Assembly (NCBI GenBank): GCA_946405515.1
Contig: CAMJHM010000010.1
Span: 1-49,724 of the forward strand
DNA length: 49,724 bases
From: an uncultured Fibrobacter sp.
GTDB taxonomy: Bacteria; Fibrobacterota; Fibrobacteria; Fibrobacterales; Fibrobacteraceae
Direction of reading: 5' to 3'
The notes beneath the pieces are model-generated. The model searched no databases. It had not been told where the DNA came from and saw only the letters and a list, made by a program, of their open reading frames with translations. Both the position numbers and the translations under genes were made by a program. Shown here in pieces: positions 23,155 through 31,767 of the stretch (the stretch's first letter is position 1; every line of letters starts with the position of its first letter).

Positions 23155-25140
23155 TTACTTGTAGTACACGCAGTTCGTGGTGCTGCTCCCGAAGCACTGC
23201 TTCTGCATGCCGTCGACGCTGTTCACTGCGGCGGGCTGGCCCACGTTGGAGACCATCTTGTTTCCGCTGAAGCTCGGCTTGAAGGCGATTTCGGAGGTGC
23301 CGTAGTACTTGTCGGCGGTAAAGCTCACGCTGTACTGCGTGCCTTCCTCGGAGTTGTTCGTGCCGAAGCCGAGCATCTTGCCGCCGGAAATCTGGGTGTC
23401 GCCGTTGCTGTCGACCATGCCGCCCATGCCGCCGTTCATGCGGCATTCGATGATGACGACTCCGCCGGTCATGTCGATATCGCCGTTGCTGTCCATGCCG
23501 TCGGTGTCGCCCGTGCCCACATAGAGGTAGTGGAAGCCGCCGGTAACTTTGATCTTGCTACCGTCGCTGCCGAAACCGAAGCCGCCACCGCCACCCGGGC
23601 CTCCGCGTCCGCCGTTGTTCCCGCCGGTGCTGCTCGATGCGTTCGCTCCGGCCGCATTCCAGGCATCGTCCGTGGTGACCACGCTCGTGACGCCGTCCTC
23701 GAAGTTCATATAGGCCGCTTCCATGCCCTCGTAGGCCATGGTGACTTCCACGGTGCCGCCCTTGATTGTCAATGTTTTTTCGGCGTGGATGCCGTCGTCG
23801 TCTGTCTTGACTGTCGCGAATCCGCCGGTGATGGTGAGGTCGCCGTCGCTGTGGATGCCGTCGTCACGGCTGTTGATTTCAATTTTGCCTGCCTCGATGA
23901 CGATGTTCGAGTCTGCTTTGAAGCCCTTCATGCTGGAATCGGGAGCGCAGGAGTTGCCTTCCATGCCGAAACCGAAGCCGCCGCCTGGACGTCCGCCCTG
24001 GCCTCCGGTGCTGTTGCCGAGGCATGTCTGGCCGCCGCCTGCCGTAATTTTGATGGTCGGCTCTTCAGTGGTCTCGCCCTTGGTGATAAGCACGGTGTTG
24101 TTCGCGCTGATGCCGTCGTAGCCCGCCGTGATGGTAATGGAGCCGCCGGCAATCTTGACGTTGCCCTTGCCCTGCGCGAGCGCTGCGGCGTCATCTTCGT
24201 CGCTCTTGATGCCGTCGCCCTTGGCCGCGTTCACGGTGATGGTGCCGCCGTTGATGGTGAGCGAGGCTTTGCCCTTGATGCCGCAGTTTGCCGCCGTGAC
24301 GTTCAGGGTGCCGGTGCTTTTCTTGATCTTGAGGTCGTTGCTCGTGTGGATGCCGTTGTTGTAGTTCGCCTTGACGGTGAGATTTCCGCTGCCCTTGATG
24401 CTCAGGTCGTCCTTCGCGTAGATGGCGGCCTTCGTCGTGTCCGTTCCGTTGTTACCCGTGTACGTCTTGGAGCGCGTCGCGCCGTCTTCGACGGAGTTCG
24501 TGGTGCCTTTGACCAGGTGGAGTTCGGCCTTTTCGGCGTTCTGCACGTAGATGGGTGCATCGCTACTCTTGAGCGAGACCCCGTTCAAAAAGAGGTCCAC
24601 CTTGCCGGTGTCGGTCGCCGCGGTGTTCACGATGACCTGGTAGTCGCTGGCTGTGCCCGTGAGGTAGTAGTTGCCGGAGCACTTGACGGTGACGACTCCG
24701 GCCGCCTTCTCGAGGCATCCGTTGTCGTTGGCGATGGTGACATCGGTACCGCTGAACGTGAGAGTCGTCTCGGAACCGTCGAGGTTCACGTTGTCGTCTT
24801 CCTCGTTGTCGTCGGTGTTTCCGCCAGGCTGGGGGTGGACTTCCGGCGTGGTCTGGGATGCAGAACTAGTTGTGCTGGGAGAACTGCTCGCATTTGTATC
24901 GCCGTTGCTGCTGGAACTTGTGCCGATTGTAGCGCTACTGGCAGGGAATGCTTCAGCGTTGGATGAACCGATAGTCACCGTATCTGCTGGTAGATTGACT
25001 TTGGAAGTGTCAAATGGATCTTCTTTTGCTGATGGTGTGTTTTCGCTGCTCTCGGGTACGGAAACACTGGAAGAATCATCGCTGCAAGCGCAAGCCATGA
25101 TACATGCAAATCCAAACACTATTGATTTATTCATTTTCAT
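23155..25140 (-). CDS. Cthe_2159-like carbohydrate-binding beta-helix lipoprotein
   Basis: 661 residues. The N-terminal leader ends in a lipobox with Cys17 or Cys19, followed by about 110 residues of Ser/Thr-rich linker. A long right-handed beta-helix-like domain then repeats short strands of the type 'LTINGGTITVNAAKGDGIKSDED' and 'ITITAGYDGISANN'. This pattern matches the Cthe_2159 family (DUF4353), whose founder binds cellulose and pectin-like polymers. Gly-rich inserts (GGQGGRPGGGFGFGM and a second near the end) interrupt the helix. Likely a surface glycan-binding protein. Its own promoter lies in the AT-rich spacer 25141-25283. Confidence 0.75.
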   Translation of the reverse strand: MKMNKSIVFGFACIMACACSDDSSSVSVPESSENTPSAKEDPFDTSKVNLPADTVTIGSSNAEAFPASSATIGTSSSSNGDTNASSSPSTTSSASQTTPEVHPQPGGNTDDNEEDDNVNLDGSETTLTFSGTDVTIANDNGCLEKAAGVVTVKCSGNYYLTGTASDYQVIVNTAATDTGKVDLFLNGVSLKSSDAPIYVQNAEKAELHLVKGTTNSVEDGATRSKTYTGNNGTDTTKAAIYAKDDLSIKGSGNLTVKANYNNGIHTSNDLKIKKSTGTLNVTAANCGIKGKASLTINGGTITVNAAKGDGIKSDEDDAAALAQGKGNVKIAGGSITITAGYDGISANNTVLITKGETTEEPTIKITAGGGQTCLGNSTGGQGGRPGGGFGFGMEGNSCAPDSSMKGFKADSNIVIEAGKIEINSRDDGIHSDGDLTITGGFATVKTDDDGIHAEKTLTIKGGTVEVTMAYEGMEAAYMNFEDGVTSVVTTDDAWNAAGANASSSTGGNNGGRGGPGGGGGFGFGSDGSKIKVTGGFHYLYVGTGDTDGMDSNGDIDMTGGVVIIECRMNGGMGGMVDSNGDTQISGGKMLGFGTNNSEEGTQYSVSFTADKYYGTSEIAFKPSFSGNKMVSNVGQPAAVNSVDGMQKQCFGSSTTNCVYYK

Positions 25141-25283
25141 ATAAGAACCAACTTGTCAAGTTAAATCTTGAATGCTGTTCTTATGAAAATAAATCTTTAA
25201 GTGCTTTTTTTTGTGATTGTAACGTTTTTTTTGAACCGAGTGTGAGGGTTTTTACGTTTTTTTGTGCAAAAATGGGCAAATCG

Positions 25284-26717
25284 CTACATTTTTTTGAAAA
25301 TACTGAGGAATTTCTGGACGGTTGCCTGGGCTTTCGACTTGCCGTAAGGCGCATGGAAAAACTTGACCACGTCGACGGGGCACTGTTTCATGACGTTCCT
25401 TTCATGGCTAAATGTCTTGAATCCGTAAAATCCGTGATAGTTCCCGATTCCGCTGTTGCCAACCCCTCCAAAGGGAACGGAAAGGTTCTCTATTTGGATG
25501 ATGCAGTTGTTGACGCATGTGGAACCGGATGTCGTTTGCGCGATGACGGAACGGATTGCCTTCGGGGATTTTCCGAAAACGTACAGGGCAAGCGGTTTGG
25601 GGTTGTCTTGGACGTAGTGTAGGGCATTTTCCAGGGAATCGTAGGCGAGGATGGGCAGAACCGGGCCGAATATCTCGCCAGACATCACCTTCATTTGGAG
25701 CGTTACGTCTTTGAGTACGGTGGGGGCCACGTAGCGTTCTCCGATGACGCACTTGCCGCCGATGGATATTGCAGCCCCTTTCTCTACGGCATCGTAGATG
25801 AGCCCTTGGAGTTTTTCTGTTGTGGCCTTGTCGATGATTCTCGCGAAGTCGGCGCTGTTCTTGCGGTCTTCCTCGGTTCCTCCGTACATGGCCTTGATGC
25901 TGTTGACGATCTCGTCGGCCAGGGCGTCGACCTTGTTGCGGGCGCAGAGGACGTAGTCCGGCGCGATGCAGGTCTGCCCGGCGTTGATGAACTTGCCCCA
26001 TGCGATTTTTTTTGCGGCATCTTTCACATCGGCATCGTCGAGGACGATGACTGGGGATTTCCCGCCCAGTTCCAGCGTGAGACCGGCATGGACCTTCTGG
26101 CTCATTTCGCCGACATGGGCTCCGATTTTGGAACTGCCGGTAAAGAACATGTGGTCGAAGGGAAGTTGCAGTAATGTATCGCCGATTGCTGAGCCGGACG
26201 CTTCGATGACGGCGATTTCGTCTTTTTCGAACAGGGATTCAAAAAGCGATGCGAGGAAGGCGCTGACGCATGGCGTCTTGTTGCTCGGTTTTGCGATAAT
26301 CACGTTGCCTGCGGCAATTGCCGATGCTATGGGGGATACCAAAAGGAGCAACGGATAGTTCCACGGCGACATGATGAGCACACGGCCCTTGGGCTCGAAT
26401 CTTGAATAGCTGTGGGTTGTCGGTAAAATGAGTGTTCGTTTGGCGGGCCGGTCCTTCATCCATTTTTTGAGGTGGCCAATCGCGTAGTCAATTTCTTCTA
26501 TAGCGGGGAGAAATTCTGTCGTCCAGGCTTCGAAACGGCTCTTGCGGAAGTCTTTCCAGACGGCGTCAAAAAATTCATTCTTGCGTTTTACGAGGGCTTT
26601 GCGGAGCTTCTTGAGTTTGGCAATGCGTTCCGGTGCCGTAGTCGCAGCGACAGACCAGCGTTTTCGTCCCTGGTCTTCAAAGATACGATTAATTTGTCTT
26701 GAATCGATGAACTGCAT
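25284..26717 (-). CDS. NAD(P)-dependent aldehyde dehydrogenase (class 3 / fatty-aldehyde type)
   Basis: 477 residues, oxidises an aldehyde to the carboxylic acid. Family residues seen: 'MSPWNYPL' with Asn120, 'FFTGSSKIG' cofactor loop (191-199), general base Glu216 in LELGGK, and nucleophile Cys250 in NAGQTCIAPDY. The late 'PFGGVGNSGIGNYHG' motif places it with ALDH3/coniferyl- or fatty-aldehyde dehydrogenases. The C-terminal tail (K-F-L-S-I-F-K-K-M) is hydrophobic and basic and may touch the membrane. No Shine-Dalgarno is visible before the ATG. Stands alone. Substrate not predictable. Confidence 0.9.
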   Translation of the reverse strand: MQFIDSRQINRIFEDQGRKRWSVAATTAPERIAKLKKLRKALVKRKNEFFDAVWKDFRKSRFEAWTTEFLPAIEEIDYAIGHLKKWMKDRPAKRTLILPTTHSYSRFEPKGRVLIMSPWNYPLLLLVSPIASAIAAGNVIIAKPSNKTPCVSAFLASLFESLFEKDEIAVIEASGSAIGDTLLQLPFDHMFFTGSSKIGAHVGEMSQKVHAGLTLELGGKSPVIVLDDADVKDAAKKIAWGKFINAGQTCIAPDYVLCARNKVDALADEIVNSIKAMYGGTEEDRKNSADFARIIDKATTEKLQGLIYDAVEKGAAISIGGKCVIGERYVAPTVLKDVTLQMKVMSGEIFGPVLPILAYDSLENALHYVQDNPKPLALYVFGKSPKAIRSVIAQTTSGSTCVNNCIIQIENLSVPFGGVGNSGIGNYHGFYGFKTFSHERNVMKQCPVDVVKFFHAPYGKSKAQATVQKFLSIFKKM

Positions 26718-26854
26718 GGTTGTTGAGAGAGAGGAGGGTGGAGTAATAACTAAACTAGAATTATTTCGGCTTTTCTCTGTGTTCCGAGATGCTTATTTAA
26801 TTGTTACGGCCTGTTTTTGGGGGGAAGTAGCTTATCGTATGCTGTTTTTTTATG

Positions 26855-26860
26855 TACATT
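26855..26860 (+). promoter_or_regulatory. TACATT -10-like hexamer 6 bases before an ATG
   Basis: TACATT ends at 26860 and the gamma-carbonic anhydrase-like ATG is at 26867. The geometry is the same as at 10105, 31756, 37644 and 40652 and predicts a leaderless transcript. Confidence 0.4.
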
Positions 26861-26866
26861 AGATGT

Positions 26867-27382
26867 ATGGCTTCTTTAATCGAATACAAGGGAAAGACTC
26901 CCAAGATTGGTGAACGCGTGTTTATTGCCGAGGGCGCACGCCTTATCGGTGATGTGGAAATCGGCGACGATTCTTCCGTGTTCTATAATGCGGTTCTCAG
27001 GGCCGACCTTGCTGAAATCCGCGTCGGGCAGAGGTCCAACATCCAGGACAATGTGACTGTCCATCTCTCTACGGGGGTTGGAGTCCATATCGGCGACGAC
27101 GTGATTGTCGGGCATAACGCCGTGCTGCATGCCTGCACCATCGAAAACCGCGTGCTTATTGGCATGGGGGCCATTGTGATGGACGGGGCGCACATCAAGT
27201 CCAACTGCATTGTCGGGGCAGGGGCGCTCGTTACGCAAGATAGGGAATTCCCGGAAGGTTCGCTTATCGTGGGCACTCCTGCGCATGTCGTGCGGAGCCT
27301 TACCGAAGACGAAATCCGCAAGGCGCAGGAAAACGCCCAGCATTACCTCCAAATCAAGGACGAATTGTTGAAAGGGGAATGA
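26867..27382 (+). CDS. Gamma-carbonic anhydrase-like hexapeptide-repeat protein
   Basis: 171 residues of left-handed parallel beta-helix, with hexapeptide repeats such as 'IGDVEIGDDSSVFYNAVLRAD' and 'VHIGDDVIVGHNAVLHACTI'. The three zinc ligands of gamma-class carbonic anhydrases are present as His66 (NVTVH), His83 (VGHN) and His88 (LHAC). Members reversibly hydrate CO2 or are inactive relatives (PaaY/YrdA/CaiE types); which applies is open. I chose the ATG at 26867 rather than 26852 because MASLIEYKGKTP fits the family start and the TACATT box is well placed. Followed by the lipid kinase gene after 31 bases. Confidence 0.85.
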   Translation: MASLIEYKGKTPKIGERVFIAEGARLIGDVEIGDDSSVFYNAVLRADLAEIRVGQRSNIQDNVTVHLSTGVGVHIGDDVIVGHNAVLHACTIENRVLIGMGAIVMDGAHIKSNCIVGAGALVTQDREFPEGSLIVGTPAHVVRSLTEDEIRKAQENAQHYLQIKDELLKGE

Positions 27383-27413
27383 TTTTTATATCTTTTGGGT
27401 AGAAAGGTAGTTT

Positions 27414-28376
27414 GTGTACAAGTTCTTTTTTCTCATCAATCCGATAAGCGGTGGCGGCCAGGGCAAGGTCATCTATAAGTTCCTCCCTGAAATCATGGAG
27501 TCCATGAATCATGCGGACTCTGAATGGAAGGCCGAATTCACCGACAAGGATAGGATGGAAGAACAGACCCGCGAGGCACTGGCCAATACGGAGACCTTGA
27601 TTGCCGTTGGCGGCGACGGAACTGTGTCGGCAGTCCTTTCCACGATGCTTTTGAGTGGTTATGCGAACAAGGTGAAAATCGGCCTTATCCCGCTCGGAAC
27701 AGGCAACGATCTTGCCCGTGTGTTGCACTTATACAAACCCTTTGTCGACCGCGGGCTGTTATTCTTGGTCCGCAGGCTCCTCCTTGCGCGCCCGCGCCCG
27801 TTCGACCTGTGGCAGGTAAACGGGAAACTCGCCATGGCGAATTATTTTTCGGGTGGCATCGATGCCCGTATTGCGCATGATTTCAACCAGGACCGCGCGA
27901 CGGGGGTTATCGCCTCGAATTCCGTTTTTTTTAACAAACTGCATTATGTGCGCCGCTTCTTTGCTGACCGCTCGTACCATCTCAAGGCGACCAAGATTCG
28001 CTACGTAGACGAGACTGGCGAGGCCAAGTTAGTGGATATTTCTGGCAACCGTACTGTCATCATCGGTAACATCCCGAGTTATGCGAGCGGCAGCAATCCG
28101 TTTTTCGATTCCGATATGGCCGATGGACTGCTAGACCTTGTTATTGTACCCAATATGTTTAATTTCCTTTCTTCTATTGCCTTTGGCTCCGTCCCTGTGA
28201 TTGGTTACCTCTTCAAGAAATTTGTGCAGAAATCAATCAAGGTGCAGTCCGTACAAATTGAACTCGATCCCCAAGAATTTTTGCAACTTGATGGGGAAGA
28301 CGTGAGCGGGAAACTCGGTGACCAAGTCGTCATCAAGTTCGCAAGCCAAGTGCAAATGCTTTCGTTGGGGGCATGA
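27414..28376 (+). CDS. Diacylglycerol/lipid kinase family protein (YegS/DagK-like)
   Basis: 320 residues; catalytic domain of the diacylglycerol kinase family, phosphorylating a lipid with ATP at the inner membrane. Visible: 'NPISGGGQGK' (9-18), 'GGDGT' (about 66-70) and 'IPLGTGNDLAR' (about 90-100), then a C-terminal beta-sandwich half with 'DSDMADGLLDLVIV'. It starts with GTG, with AAAGG about 11 bases upstream and a TATATC box at 27387. Its stop overlaps the lpxD start by 4 bases, so it belongs to the lipid A operon. Substrate (diacylglycerol or another lipid) unknown. Confidence 0.88.
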   Translation: MYKFFFLINPISGGGQGKVIYKFLPEIMESMNHADSEWKAEFTDKDRMEEQTREALANTETLIAVGGDGTVSAVLSTMLLSGYANKVKIGLIPLGTGNDLARVLHLYKPFVDRGLLFLVRRLLLARPRPFDLWQVNGKLAMANYFSGGIDARIAHDFNQDRATGVIASNSVFFNKLHYVRRFFADRSYHLKATKIRYVDETGEAKLVDISGNRTVIIGNIPSYASGSNPFFDSDMADGLLDLVIVPNMFNFLSSIAFGSVPVIGYLFKKFVQKSIKVQSVQIELDPQEFLQLDGEDVSGKLGDQVVIKFASQVQMLSLGA

Positions 28377-29410
28377 TGCGCCCAGTTACGCTTGCAGAAG
28401 TACTTTCCTTTATTGACTGTCTTGAAGGTTCGGGCTATGCTCAAGTTGCATCGGCCCAATCGCTTGATTTTACACTGAATGGTTTTGCTCCGATTGCTTC
28501 GGCCGGAGAGTATGACGTGTCGTTCTGGACGGGCGATTCTTCAGTGGAGACGGGGCTTTTCGGGAATGCCGGTGGCGTTACGGCTGCGATGTTCGAATCG
28601 GTCCGTGCCGGGCTCCTCTTTGTGCCCAAGGCGTTTGCCGCCTCGGTAGAAGGCGGCGCCACAAAGGCTTTCCCGAATGTGAAGTTTGTCTGTGGGGTGG
28701 AAAATCCCTACCATGCGATGGTCCAGTTCTTGGAACATTTTGCTACTACCGTTTCCCAGAGCAAACCCCATATTCCGGCTTCGGCAAAGGTCCACCCGAG
28801 CGCCGTCGTCGAAGGTTGCCTAGGCGAGAATGTCGTTGTTGGCCCGGGTTGCGTCGTGATGGCTGACTCCGAGATAGGAGACGGTAGCGTACTCGAGGCG
28901 AACGTCACGATTTATTCGAATGTCAAGGTGGGCCGGGAATGCGTTTTCCAGGCGGGTTCTGTCGTGGGGAGCCGTGGTTACGGTTTTTACATGTATGGTG
29001 GCGAACGCCGGATGGTGCCTCACCTTGCTGGAGTTGTCATCGGCGACGGATGTAGTTTTGGTGCCAACAGCGTTGTGGCAGCCGGGTTCATTTCGCCGAC
29101 AAAAATCGGGAACCATTGCCACTTTGATTCGTTTGTCCAGATTGCCCACAACTGCTGCTTGGGCGACAACATCATGATGGCTTCGCAGTCGGGCCTCGCG
29201 GGCTCAGTCACTGTCGGGGACAATGTGGAACTCGCAGGCGGTGCGCAGTCTGCCGGACACCTGACCATCGGCAGCGGGGCGAAGGTGGCCGCAAAAGCGG
29301 GCATCACCAAGAATATTCCCGAAAATGCCGTGTACGCCGGTTTCCCTGCCGAAGATATCGCCGTGTGGAGGCGTTCCGTGGTCCGTTTGCGACAGATGGG
29401 GAAGAAGTGA
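28373..29410 (+). CDS. lpxD: UDP-3-O-acylglucosamine N-acyltransferase
   Basis: Third step of lipid A synthesis: moves a 3-hydroxyacyl chain from ACP to UDP-3-O-acyl-glucosamine. 345 residues: an N-terminal uridine-binding domain (to about 115, including 'NPYHAMVQFLEHFA'), then hexapeptide beta-helix repeats ('IGDGSVLEANVTIYSNVKVG'), with the catalytic His in 'HFDSFVQIAHNCCLGDNIMMASQSGLAGS' near residue 255. The C-terminus matches the family (GFPAEDIAVWRRSVVRLRQM). Overlaps the lipid kinase by 4 bases and lpxC by 1 base. Secure. Confidence 0.95.
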   Translation: MMRPVTLAEVLSFIDCLEGSGYAQVASAQSLDFTLNGFAPIASAGEYDVSFWTGDSSVETGLFGNAGGVTAAMFESVRAGLLFVPKAFAASVEGGATKAFPNVKFVCGVENPYHAMVQFLEHFATTVSQSKPHIPASAKVHPSAVVEGCLGENVVVGPGCVVMADSEIGDGSVLEANVTIYSNVKVGRECVFQAGSVVGSRGYGFYMYGGERRMVPHLAGVVIGDGCSFGANSVVAAGFISPTKIGNHCHFDSFVQIAHNCCLGDNIMMASQSGLAGSVTVGDNVELAGGAQSAGHLTIGSGAKVAAKAGITKNIPENAVYAGFPAEDIAVWRRSVVRLRQMGKK

Positions 29411-30318
29411 TGGGCAAGGGACGTGCAGGCAACAATACTCGCGAGGTTCTCTTTACTTCGCCCTCGCTCAGCTACAAGTCTACTTCGGTGGAGGTGAAAC
29501 TCCGCGATGCGAGCGTGACAAGCGCACCGAGCGTAAACTGGTCCGTGGGCGGGCATCCATTTTACAGCACATCCGCGCATAAGCTTTATGGCGATTTGCT
29601 CCATTCCGTGAGCCGGACAACGATTTATGAACTCGACGATGGCCTAGGCAGTGCCGGTAAACTTCGCCTTTGTTCTCCGGAGCATCTTGCCCCTGTATTT
29701 TTGATGTGGCCGGATCGCATTTTCGACGTGAATCTCGTATCGGCGGATGAACCGGAAGTACCGATGATGGACGGCAGTGCTTTGCCGTTCTTCAGTCGCT
29801 TGCGCCGTGAGGCGGGCGTTCCACATGAACTTTCCTTTTATGATGTGCCTTTGCGTGCCGAGTGGGATTTGTGCCGCCGTCCGGGCGAAGCCCCGACCGG
29901 GTGCGTGCGTATTACGCCTTCGGAGGCGTTCGAGGTGGAATACGTCTTGGATTCTGTCGGCTCGTCTGCGTCTGTCTCGATTTATTCGGCCGAGGATTTG
30001 TTCTCCGTGTTCATGGCGCGGACGTTCATCACGGAAAAAGATTACAGGGAGGCCCGCGAAGCGGGGCTCCTGGCCGGTGTCGATGAATCTTGCGGCTTGT
30101 TGTTGCAGGACGGCGCCGGTAGCAAAAAAGTGTATCGCGTAGACGAGGAACCGGCGAGGCACAAGGTGCTCGATTTGTTGGGCGACCTTGCGTTTGTTTG
30201 CCCGTCGTTACCGAAAGTACGCATTGAAATTTTAAACGGGGGCCATGTGTCCCATCACCAAATAGTAAGGAGGTTGTTACCTTATGTCTCTCTTAGAATC
30301 CCTTCGCAAGTCCGATAA
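29410..30318 (+). CDS. lpxC: UDP-3-O-acyl-N-acetylglucosamine deacetylase, divergent
   Basis: Zinc deacetylase, the committed step of lipid A synthesis. 302 residues, close to the 305 of E. coli. Key sites are intact: Glu91-His92 (EHL), DGSALPF (121-127), 'ARTF' (203-206), zinc ligands His251 and Asp255 in 'RHKVLDLLGDLAF', and the catalytic His in GGHVSHH (His279). The N-terminal third lacks the usual 'GxGLHSG' motif and is strongly diverged, so a similarity search may score weakly. Start at 29410 overlaps the lpxD stop. The last 35 bases overlap fabZ in another frame. Confidence 0.88.
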   Translation: MGKGRAGNNTREVLFTSPSLSYKSTSVEVKLRDASVTSAPSVNWSVGGHPFYSTSAHKLYGDLLHSVSRTTIYELDDGLGSAGKLRLCSPEHLAPVFLMWPDRIFDVNLVSADEPEVPMMDGSALPFFSRLRREAGVPHELSFYDVPLRAEWDLCRRPGEAPTGCVRITPSEAFEVEYVLDSVGSSASVSIYSAEDLFSVFMARTFITEKDYREAREAGLLAGVDESCGLLLQDGAGSKKVYRVDEEPARHKVLDLLGDLAFVCPSLPKVRIEILNGGHVSHHQIVRRLLPYVSLRIPSQVR

Positions 30319-30790
30319 GCCGGGAATCCTGTACGACGCCGATGTCGTCCACGAAATTTTGCCGCAGAAGTTCCCTTTTGCCTTTGTCGACGAGGTCATT
30401 TCGCTCGAAGTCGGTAAGGAAGCCGCCGAAGGTGTGGAAGCCGTGAACCCCTCCATTGTTGCCACGTTCCACCTCACTGGTGACGAAGGCTTTTTGAAGG
30501 GCCATTTCCCTGGTAACCCGGTGATGCCCGGTGTCATCCAGATCGAGGCGATGGCCCAGGCGGCCACCATCCTTACGATGATTGTCAAAGAAGCCGATGT
30601 GGCCGGCAAGCGCCCCGCATTCATGGGCGTTGAGGAATGCCGTTTCCGCGCTCCCGTCATCCCGAAGGCCGACCTTGTCTTGAAGGCTACGCTTACCTTT
30701 GCGCGCCGCGGTATCTACAAGTACAATGGCGAAATCTACCAGGGCGATACGCTCATGAGCAAGGCGAGCTTCAGCGCGGCCATGGTCTAG
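30284..30790 (+). CDS. fabZ: 3-hydroxyacyl-ACP dehydratase
   Basis: Dehydrates beta-hydroxyacyl-ACP in fatty acid elongation. 168 residues of hot-dog fold with 'LPQKFPFAFVDEVI' (26-39), catalytic His74 in GHFPGNPVMPG and Glu88 in IQIEAMAQ. The start has AAGGAGG (30267-30273) inside the end of lpxC. In Bacteroidetes lpxC and fabZ are commonly one fused gene; here they are separate but overlap by 35 bases. Followed after 1 base by murU. Confidence 0.95.
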   Translation: MSLLESLRKSDKPGILYDADVVHEILPQKFPFAFVDEVISLEVGKEAAEGVEAVNPSIVATFHLTGDEGFLKGHFPGNPVMPGVIQIEAMAQAATILTMIVKEADVAGKRPAFMGVEECRFRAPVIPKADLVLKATLTFARRGIYKYNGEIYQGDTLMSKASFSAAMV

Positions 30791-30791
30791 T

Positions 30792-31670
30792 ATGATGAAT
30801 GTCCTTATCCTAGCTGCGGGGCTGGGGACGCGCCTGCGCCCCCTGACTCTCGATATGCCGAAACCGCTTGTGCCCGTGGTGGATGCCTCGGTGCTTGAAC
30901 TGCAGGCGCAAAAAGCCCGGCAGCTGGGTGAGGTTGTTCTGCACGTGAACGCCCATTACCTCGCCGATCAGGTGGAAGCCGAGGCCGCACGTCTCGGCTT
31001 TGAGAAGGTCTGGCTCGAACCCGAGATTCTGGGGACGGCGGGGCCGCTCAGTCGCATTTACCGCGCCGGGTATCGCGGCGGTCTTTTGGTGATGAACGGC
31101 GACGCTTATTGTCAGTTTGATTTGGCTCGGTTTGTCGAGGCGGCGGTCTCGGCTGGGGCCGACTTTGCACTGCTAGGTGTGGATTTCCCGAAGGTGAACA
31201 CGCTCCGTGTGGATTCGCGGGGGAGGCTTTCCGGGGTCCTCAAGAATTTTGGCGAGAGCGAAGGCGAGGCGGTCACGTTCTCGGGCGTGTCGTGGTATAG
31301 CGATGCTGCCCTTTCGAGGATGGACGCCGCCGAGTTCAATATCGTCAATTTCTGGAAGTCCGAAGTGGACGCCGGAAGGCCTCCCTTCGTGGACATGAGC
31401 CAGAAGGATGCTCTCTGGATAGACATGGGTTCGCCTGAAGGCCTCAAGCGCGCCTGCGACGCCCGCCGCGAGGAACTAGGCATTGACAGCTGGGTGGGCA
31501 ACGCACCTTCTGCTGACTCGCGTTTTGTCCGTTCGGTGGTGAAGTGTGTTGCTGATATTCCTGCCGATGCCTCCTTTACGGACTCCATTCTTTACGAGGG
31601 GGCGACTGTGCAACCGGGCGAAAGTGTGGTCCGCGAAATCCGCGGCAGGGGCTTTTGCTGGAAACTTTAG
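30792..31670 (+). CDS. murU: Nucleotidyltransferase, probable N-acetylmuramate-1-phosphate uridylyltransferase
   Basis: 292 residues. Sugar-1-phosphate nucleotidyltransferase fold: signature 'LAAGLGTRLRPLT' (residues 6-18) with 'PKPLVPV', an 'ILGTAGPL' loop and 'MNGDAYCQ' at the metal site. Short length and the amgK-like kinase gene 97 bases downstream point to MurU, which makes UDP-MurNAc from MurNAc-1-phosphate in cell wall recycling. A general mannose- or glucose-1-phosphate enzyme is the alternative. It follows fabZ directly and a terminator-like hairpin follows it. Confidence 0.75.
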   Translation: MMNVLILAAGLGTRLRPLTLDMPKPLVPVVDASVLELQAQKARQLGEVVLHVNAHYLADQVEAEAARLGFEKVWLEPEILGTAGPLSRIYRAGYRGGLLVMNGDAYCQFDLARFVEAAVSAGADFALLGVDFPKVNTLRVDSRGRLSGVLKNFGESEGEAVTFSGVSWYSDAALSRMDAAEFNIVNFWKSEVDAGRPPFVDMSQKDALWIDMGSPEGLKRACDARREELGIDSWVGNAPSADSRFVRSVVKCVADIPADASFTDSILYEGATVQPGESVVREIRGRGFCWKL

Positions 31671-31679
31671 ACGCCAAGT

Positions 31680-31711
31680 CTTGTGGGAAATCACAAGAAG
31701 TGCCTTTTTTT
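31680..31711 (+). terminator. Terminator-like hairpin after murU
   Basis: CTTGTG (31680-31685) and CACAAG (31692-31697) pair around GGAAAT; a run of seven T follows at 31705-31711, 7 bases beyond the stem. It may partly uncouple murU from amgK, which has its own promoter box. Confidence 0.45.
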
Positions 31712-31755
31712 GTGCTTTTTTCTGAAAAAAACTGTTTTAGGCGCTCTCGAAAACA

Positions 31756-31761
31756 TATATT
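31756..31761 (+). promoter_or_regulatory. TATATT -10 hexamer 6 bases before the amgK ATG
   Basis: TATATT ends at 31761 and the ATG is at 31768. The six bases between (GAACGT preceded by the hexamer) hold no ribosome binding site, so a leaderless mRNA is expected. Confidence 0.5.
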
Positions 31762-31767
31762 GAACGT

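Noticed and set aside
23530-24966. 478-codon open frame opposite the beta-helix lipoprotein
   Set aside because: Shadow of a repetitive Gly/Asp/Thr-rich gene; no domain or start signal.
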